Origin: Myxococcus sp. RHSTA-1-4
Lineage (GTDB): Bacteria > Myxococcota > Myxococcia > Myxococcales > Myxococcaceae
DNA length: 64,000 bases
Assembly: GCF_020037125.1 (NCBI RefSeq)
Contig: NZ_JAIQDG010000021.1
Location: forward strand, 124,001-188,000
Direction of reading: 5' to 3'
The notes beneath the pieces were generated by a model. That model was given only the letters and a program-made list of their open reading frames with translations, had not been told where the DNA came from and ran no database searches. Position numbers and translations under genes: made by a program. Positions 59,895-64,000 of this stretch are shown here, piece by piece (within the stretch, counting starts at the first letter, position 1; each line of letters begins with the position of its first letter).

Positions 59895-61220
59895 TCAGGC
59901 GACCGTATCCGCGCCAGGTGTCACCTGCGTCCCCGGACCGCCGGGCGCCGGGCTCGCCTCCTTGCGCCCCAGGCGCCGCCACGCACGCAGGGCGAGCCAG
60001 CCGCTGCAGCTCAGCTCGGCGAGCCAGCCCAGTGCCAGCGCCCACGCCGCCCCCACGGGGCCCGCGGAGGGCACCCACCAGAGGCTCCCCAGCGCCACCA
60101 CCGCGACGGACAGGACGAGCATCGCGACCTGCGCCTTCAGCTCCCGCGCCGCCGTGAGCGCGAACTGGAGGCTCACGCCGACGTACTCCAGCGAGGCGGC
60201 CACCATGAGCCAGACGAACAGGCCGAGGTTGCGCGCGTACGGAGCCCCATAGAAGAGCGTCAGCACCTGGCGTCCAAGCAGCACCGCGCAGGTGATGGCG
60301 CAGAGGCCCACCAGCGCCGCTCCACCCGCGAAGCCCAGGAGCGCGCGGCCATAGCGGCGCTGGTCTCCCGCCGCGTGATAGCGCCCCAGCCGGGGGCTCA
60401 GCACCTGCCCGAGCGCATGGACCACCCGGCCGCCCAGCGCCGAGAAGTACGCGAGCGCGGCGTACACGCCCAGCTCCGCCTGGCCGGCATGCGCCTCCAG
60501 CAGGTAGCGGGGGACGTTGGGGCGCAACGAGCCCAGCAGCGCGGTGATGCCAAGCGCGTAGGCGAGCCCCAAGAGGCTCCACATGCGGGTGCCCTGCTCA
60601 CGCCAGGGCGCCCGCCACAGCTGGAGCCAGGGATTCGCGCCTCCGAACTCACGGCGGTAGGTGGGCACGTCGAGCACGAAGAGCACCAGCGCCCAGGAGA
60701 GCCCCAGCGCGGCCGCCGCCACCACCGAGCTGCCCGTGGTCCAGAGCGCGAGCGCCACGAGCACCACGGAGAGCACGCTCTTGGCGATGATGGAACGGGC
60801 GATGAAGACCATCCGCTCCGCCCGCTGAAGCGCGCCGTAGAACACGTCGCTGAGGCACTCGAAGCCCTTGGCCACCGCCAGCAGCGCGATGACGACGCCT
60901 GCGCTCGCGGAGTATCCCCCCACCAGGGCGATGCCGCCGCACAGCAGCACGCCTCCGAGCACGTTGAGCCCCATCAGCCCGAGGTAGTGCTCGAAGCCAT
61001 ACGCGCCCCGCGCATCGGTGGCCTGGAGCGAGCGCAACTGCATCCGCGCCATGAGCATCACCGGAGCGGTGATGGCGAGCCCGAGCGCGAACTCGCCGAC
61101 CCGCTCCACCGTGCCGAGCCGCGCGAGCAGGACCAGCACGCCCCACTGGGCGAGCGCGTAGACGAGCCCCGCCGAGAGCGTCCACGCGAAGTTCCTCCCC
61201 GCCGACCGGCGCCGCGTCAT
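59895..61220 (-). CDS. Wzx-type polysaccharide flippase
   Basis: A 441-aa membrane protein with about 12-13 transmembrane helices, typical of the MOP/oligosaccharide flippase family. 'NFAWTLSAGLVYALAQWGVL' opens helix 1 as in Wzx, and 'FECLSDVFYGALQRAERM' is the helix-2/loop signature. It moves lipid-linked repeat units to the outer leaflet. Its ATG (61220) overlaps the upstream glycosyltransferase stop by 4 bases, which fits co-transcription. A 126-bp gap separates it from the transferase gene downstream. Confidence 0.88.
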   Translation of the reverse strand: MTRRRSAGRNFAWTLSAGLVYALAQWGVLVLLARLGTVERVGEFALGLAITAPVMLMARMQLRSLQATDARGAYGFEHYLGLMGLNVLGGVLLCGGIALVGGYSASAGVVIALLAVAKGFECLSDVFYGALQRAERMVFIARSIIAKSVLSVVLVALALWTTGSSVVAAAALGLSWALVLFVLDVPTYRREFGGANPWLQLWRAPWREQGTRMWSLLGLAYALGITALLGSLRPNVPRYLLEAHAGQAELGVYAALAYFSALGGRVVHALGQVLSPRLGRYHAAGDQRRYGRALLGFAGGAALVGLCAITCAVLLGRQVLTLFYGAPYARNLGLFVWLMVAASLEYVGVSLQFALTAARELKAQVAMLVLSVAVVALGSLWWVPSAGPVGAAWALALGWLAELSCSGWLALRAWRRLGRKEASPAPGGPGTQVTPGADTVA

Positions 61221-62434
61221 GCCCTGCCCACCGTGCGCTGGAGCACCTCGGCGAGCCGGAGCGCCGCGGCGTCCGCGGAGAAGCGCTCCCTGCCGAGCCG
61301 TCCCGCCCGGCTGCCGGCCTCCGCGAGCCACCGGGAGTCACGCACCCGGCTCGCCAGCAGGGCCCCCGCGGCGGAAATGTCCTTGGGAGGCAGGTACAGG
61401 CCGAACCGCTCCTGCTCGAGCAACTCCGCCTGCCAGCCCCCGTAGTTGAGCGCGAGCGGCCGGCTGGCGGCGAGCGCGTCGAAGACCTTGTTGGCGGAGT
61501 TGTCCTCCATGCCCGGCACGTCGGTGAAGAGGGACGTGGCGATGGTGGCCGCGGAGAGCACGGCGGGCACCTCCGCCTTCACCACCGGGGGCAGGAAGAA
61601 GAGGTTGCGGTCCTTCACCCCGAGCCGCTCCGCCAGCGCGTGCAGGGCGGGCTCCTCGTTTCCCCGCCCCACGATGACGAAGCGCACCTCCGCGTCTCTC
61701 GCCAGCATGTCCGCCGCGAGCCGGACGAGGTAGTCCACGCCATTCACCCGGCCCAGGGTGCCCGCGTACAGCACCATGGGCCGGTCCTGGAGCCACGGGT
61801 ACTTCCGCCGGAACGCCTCGCCCTCCGACGCGGGGACCAGGAAGCGCTCCGGGTCGCAGAGGTTGGGGATGACGGTGATTTTGTCCGGGGCCACGCCCGC
61901 CGCCTCCACCCCGGCCTTCATCCCCGGCGAGAGCGCGACGATGTGCGCCGCGCCCGCGTACGCGGCCCGCTCCAGCGCCTGGGCGGCGAGGATGGCCGGG
62001 CGGCTCTTGAGGGCACCCACGGCGATGGGGATGGCGGGCCAGAGGTCCCTCACCTCGAAGACCATGGGCCGGTTCCTCCAGCGCGAGGCGACGATGCCGG
62101 GCACCGCGATGGTCAGCGGTGTGCTCGTGGCGAAGACGACGTCGCCTCCGAGCTGCGCGGCCCGATGCGAGGCGTTGACGGCGAAGCTGCCGAAGGCACG
62201 CATCCGGTCCGGGTAGCTCATCTTCTGGGAGTAGGGCACCGGCAGCCAGTGCACGTGGATGCCGCTCTCGTCCGTTTCGCGCCAGCCCCGCGCGGCTCCA
62301 TCGGGATGGCGGTCCGAGGTCACCATGTGCACCTCGTGGCCCATGCGGACCAGGCGGCGGGCGAGCTCGTAGGACCGCGTCCCGCCCTGCATCGCGGGCG
62401 TGGTGAAGTACTGGTGGAGGTAGATGATCTTCAT
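61217..62434 (-). CDS. Glycosyltransferase family 4
   Basis: A 405-aa protein from ATG 62434, chosen because AAGGAG lies nine bases upstream. It has the GT4 pattern: 'KIIYLHQYFTTPAMQGGTRS' at the N-terminus (the WcaC/WbuB-like Gly-rich loop), 'VFEVRDLWPAIPIAVGAL', 'DKITVIPNLCDPERF', and the C-terminal 'SANKVFDALAASRPLALNYG'. This matches the WbuB-like group that adds GlcNAc-type or deoxy-amino sugars. It is coupled to the flippase gene by a 4-base overlap and starts one base after the stop of the Wzy-like gene. Confidence 0.9.
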   Translation of the reverse strand: MKIIYLHQYFTTPAMQGGTRSYELARRLVRMGHEVHMVTSDRHPDGAARGWRETDESGIHVHWLPVPYSQKMSYPDRMRAFGSFAVNASHRAAQLGGDVVFATSTPLTIAVPGIVASRWRNRPMVFEVRDLWPAIPIAVGALKSRPAILAAQALERAAYAGAAHIVALSPGMKAGVEAAGVAPDKITVIPNLCDPERFLVPASEGEAFRRKYPWLQDRPMVLYAGTLGRVNGVDYLVRLAADMLARDAEVRFVIVGRGNEEPALHALAERLGVKDRNLFFLPPVVKAEVPAVLSAATIATSLFTDVPGMEDNSANKVFDALAASRPLALNYGGWQAELLEQERFGLYLPPKDISAAGALLASRVRDSRWLAEAGSRAGRLGRERFSADAAALRLAEVLQRTVGRA

Positions 62435-62435
62435 T

Positions 62436-63695
62436 TCAGGTCGCTCCTTCGGAAGTGGCACGGGCCTCTGGATGGAAACGCGCCGGCGCCGTCTCCGCGG
62501 CCGTGGTGCAGAACGCGGACAGCACCATCAACAGGAAGAGGGAGCGGGCGTCGTAGAGGTCGCCGCTGGCCTGGCTTCCCACCAGCACCAGCACCACCGC
62601 GCCGACCGTCGCCGCGTCCAGGCCGCGGCGATGCCGGAGTGCCGCGCGGAGCCAGGCGAGCAGGACCGCGCCGAGGAACATGAGCCCCAGCAGGCCGCTC
62701 TCGCAGAACACCTCGAGGAAGAGGTTGTGGGGATAGAGGCCCAGCCCGAGCGCGGGGAAGGCCGCGAGCCCGGCCCCCATCACCGGGGCGGTGCTCCCGA
62801 GCGAGATGGCCCGGGCGTACAGAATCTCACGCCCCGACAGGTACACCCCGCTCTCCGCCGAGCCGCTCCCGTTGTACTTCAGGGTCAGCTTGAGGAACCG
62901 CTCCTCCATGGAGTGGCTCAGGGCCTTCCCCAGGGGCGTGAACGAGACGACGGCCACGCTGGCGACCGTGGCGAGCAGCGACAGGAGGACGAGCCGGCGC
63001 AGCGGGATGCGTCCCACGGCGAGGAAGACGAGGAAGGCCGCGATGATGGAGAGGGCTCCACCGCGCGAGCCGGTGAGGACCGCGAGGAGGATGCCGGTGG
63101 CCGCCATCGGAACCCAGAGCCACGTGCGTCCCCCCCGCCGCCAGAAATACAGGGCGCCGAGCGCGAACATCCCCATGAGCCGGGCGAAGACGTTCGGCCC
63201 GCCCCCCATCACCGCCAGCCGCGCGCCGCCGCCTCCTCCCAGGAACTGGCGCACGCCGACCAGCGCCAGCAGCCCCGTGGCGGCGACGACGATGGACCAG
63301 AACGCGCTCAGCACGCGGTCCGCCGGCAGGCGGAGCGCGGCGAGCCCGACGCCCAGGGTCATCACGGCGGCCAGGATGACCTCGTAGAGCTTCCAGACGG
63401 CGCGCTGCGCGTCGGGTGCCCAGATGGCGGCGGTGCCCAGGTACCCGAAGAACATCAGCAGCGCCGCCATGAGCCGGACGTCGGGCCGCGCCTCTCCCTG
63501 CCTCGCCGTGCGGTGGGCGGCATGGGCCGCCCCCACGGTGGCGAGCAGGAGCCCTCCCATGACGACCCACAGACGCAGCTCCAGGAGCGGGTCCTGGTAG
63601 GCATACCGGGAGCCCAGCCGGTAGAACCCCCAGCGGCCCGCGAGCACGTAAAGCGCGACGATGAAGCCCAGCGCTGCGCATCGGAACCCGCTCAC
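62436..63695 (-). CDS. O-antigen ligase/polymerase-like membrane protein (Wzy/WaaL)
   Basis: A 419-aa protein with about ten or eleven transmembrane helices and a large periplasmic loop at about residues 265-325, the topology of Wzy and WaaL. The Wzy_C-like segment 'VMGAGLAAFPALGLGLYPHN' and 'NLFLEVFCESGLLGLM' is clear (the H-N-x-x-L motif is in the ligase family). In a locus with Wzx and a Wzc-like kinase, a polymerase role is more likely than ligation. No unusual feature was seen. Confidence 0.88.
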   Translation of the reverse strand: MSGFRCAALGFIVALYVLAGRWGFYRLGSRYAYQDPLLELRLWVVMGGLLLATVGAAHAAHRTARQGEARPDVRLMAALLMFFGYLGTAAIWAPDAQRAVWKLYEVILAAVMTLGVGLAALRLPADRVLSAFWSIVVAATGLLALVGVRQFLGGGGGARLAVMGGGPNVFARLMGMFALGALYFWRRGGRTWLWVPMAATGILLAVLTGSRGGALSIIAAFLVFLAVGRIPLRRLVLLSLLATVASVAVVSFTPLGKALSHSMEERFLKLTLKYNGSGSAESGVYLSGREILYARAISLGSTAPVMGAGLAAFPALGLGLYPHNLFLEVFCESGLLGLMFLGAVLLAWLRAALRHRRGLDAATVGAVVLVLVGSQASGDLYDARSLFLLMVLSAFCTTAAETAPARFHPEARATSEGAT

Positions 63696-63714
63696 GGCAT
63701 CCTCCCGCCCCTGC

Positions 63715-64000
63715 TCAGCCCGCCGCCGGGTACTCGTACTGGTAGATGCCGCTCACGGCGCGTCCCCTCGGCGAGCGCGGCACGCCGTTGAAGATGACGC
63801 CCCGGGCCTGGACGCCGTTCAGCTCCAGCCGCTTGACGGCCGCGACCACCTCCCGCATCGGGTGGGCGCCCGCGCGCACCACCATCAGGCTGACTCCCGC
63901 GTGCCTGCCCACGAGCGCCGCGTCGGTCACCGCCAGGATGGGCGGCGTGTCGATGAGGACCAGGTCGTACTCGGCCGACATCCACGCCACGAGCGCCGCG
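63715..64000 (-). CDS. Wzc-like tyrosine kinase, C-terminal end (partial)
   Basis: The frame runs off the right edge, so only the last 95 residues or so are present. 'AEYDLVLIDTPPILAVTDAA' is the Walker B region of the bacterial tyrosine kinase (BY-kinase) domain, and 'VRAGAHPMREVVAAVKRL' with 'GVIFNG' follows. The C-terminus 'YQYEYPAAG' is a short Tyr cluster, the usual autophosphorylation site. This protein controls chain length and export of the polysaccharide. The N-terminal Wzz and Walker A parts lie outside the window. It is the first gene of this - strand block in transcription order within the window. Confidence 0.9.
   Translation of the reverse strand, partial: AALVAWMSAEYDLVLIDTPPILAVTDAALVGRHAGVSLMVVRAGAHPMREVVAAVKRLELNGVQARGVIFNGVPRSPRGRAVSGIYQYEYPAAG

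Noticed and set aside
57840..61445. Open frame of 1201 codons on the + strand
   Set aside because: It crosses the aminotransferase, sugar transferase and flippase genes, has composition of shadow frames and no domain.
1..64000. CRISPR arrays, tRNA or rRNA genes, insertion sequences, phage attachment sites
   Set aside because: None was seen. Repeats found are in-frame units in genes or hairpins, and no transposase, integrase or tRNA-like cloverleaf was recognised.

Overview
The base composition is very GC-rich, almost every third codon position is G or C, and the gene content is typical of a predatory delta-proteobacterium: a type VI secretion system, a TPR-containing Ser/Thr kinase, a histidine kinase with about six PAS-type sensor modules, and a Wzx/Wzy-type polysaccharide locus. 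I read it as a chromosomal segment of a myxobacterium, most likely Myxococcaceae (inference; no rRNA or other marker gene is present to confirm it).

Layout. (1) 1-13350, + strand: the 3' part of a type VI secretion operon, in the order tssM (C-terminal end only), tagF, tssA, tssB, tssC, hcp, tssE, tssF, tssG, tssH, then an unknown lipoprotein gene. The tssC-hcp gap holds an attenuator-like set of competing stems, and tssH probably starts at ATT. (2) 13512-14526, +: a short ribosome hibernation factor and a membrane-anchored thioredoxin. (3) 14580-18385, - strand: a complete sulfate/thiosulfate ABC importer (cysA, cysW, cysT, sbp). (4) 18682-22121: a large secreted LamG-domain protein with Cys-rich C-terminal repeats, and an unknown 241-aa protein. 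(5) 22331-31440, +: three tightly coupled genes for paralogous ClpA/B-like double-AAA+ ATPases that share an N-terminal domain unlike Clp_N. The first ends in a domain that resembles peptide chain release factor 2 but lacks the GGQ segment. This is the most unusual system in the window. (6) 31448-39291: a beta-lactamase-family protein divergent from a zinc-finger/kinase/TPR protein, then a multi-PAS histidine kinase. (7) 39316-46349: a three-gene Tat-exported molybdenum hydroxylase with its cytochrome c, a cobalamin-binding protein overlapping a GAF histidine kinase tail to tail, a 2OG-Fe(II) oxygenase and an SRPBCC protein. (8) 46357-50645: an amidase, an aldo/keto reductase and a secreted beta-helix protein. 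(9) 50784-64000: polysaccharide synthesis and export, with two FemAB/GNAT-like acyltransferases, a UDP-sugar 4,6-dehydratase, a lipoprotein with a possible toroid fold, two glycosyltransferases, a DegT aminotransferase, a PglC-like initiating sugar transferase, a flippase, a Wzy/WaaL-like protein and the end of a Wzc-like tyrosine kinase.

How the parts fit. The T6SS genes encode sheath, tube, baseplate and recycling ATPase. tssJ, tssK, tssL, vgrG and PAAR genes are not in the window, and tssM continues to the left. The polysaccharide locus has the enzymes to convert UDP-GlcNAc to a 4-keto and then a 4-amino sugar, load a sugar phosphate on a lipid carrier, extend it, flip it and polymerise it. 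No tRNA, rRNA, CRISPR array, insertion sequence or integrase was seen. The genes of each strand block are compact and mostly separated by convergent hairpin terminators.
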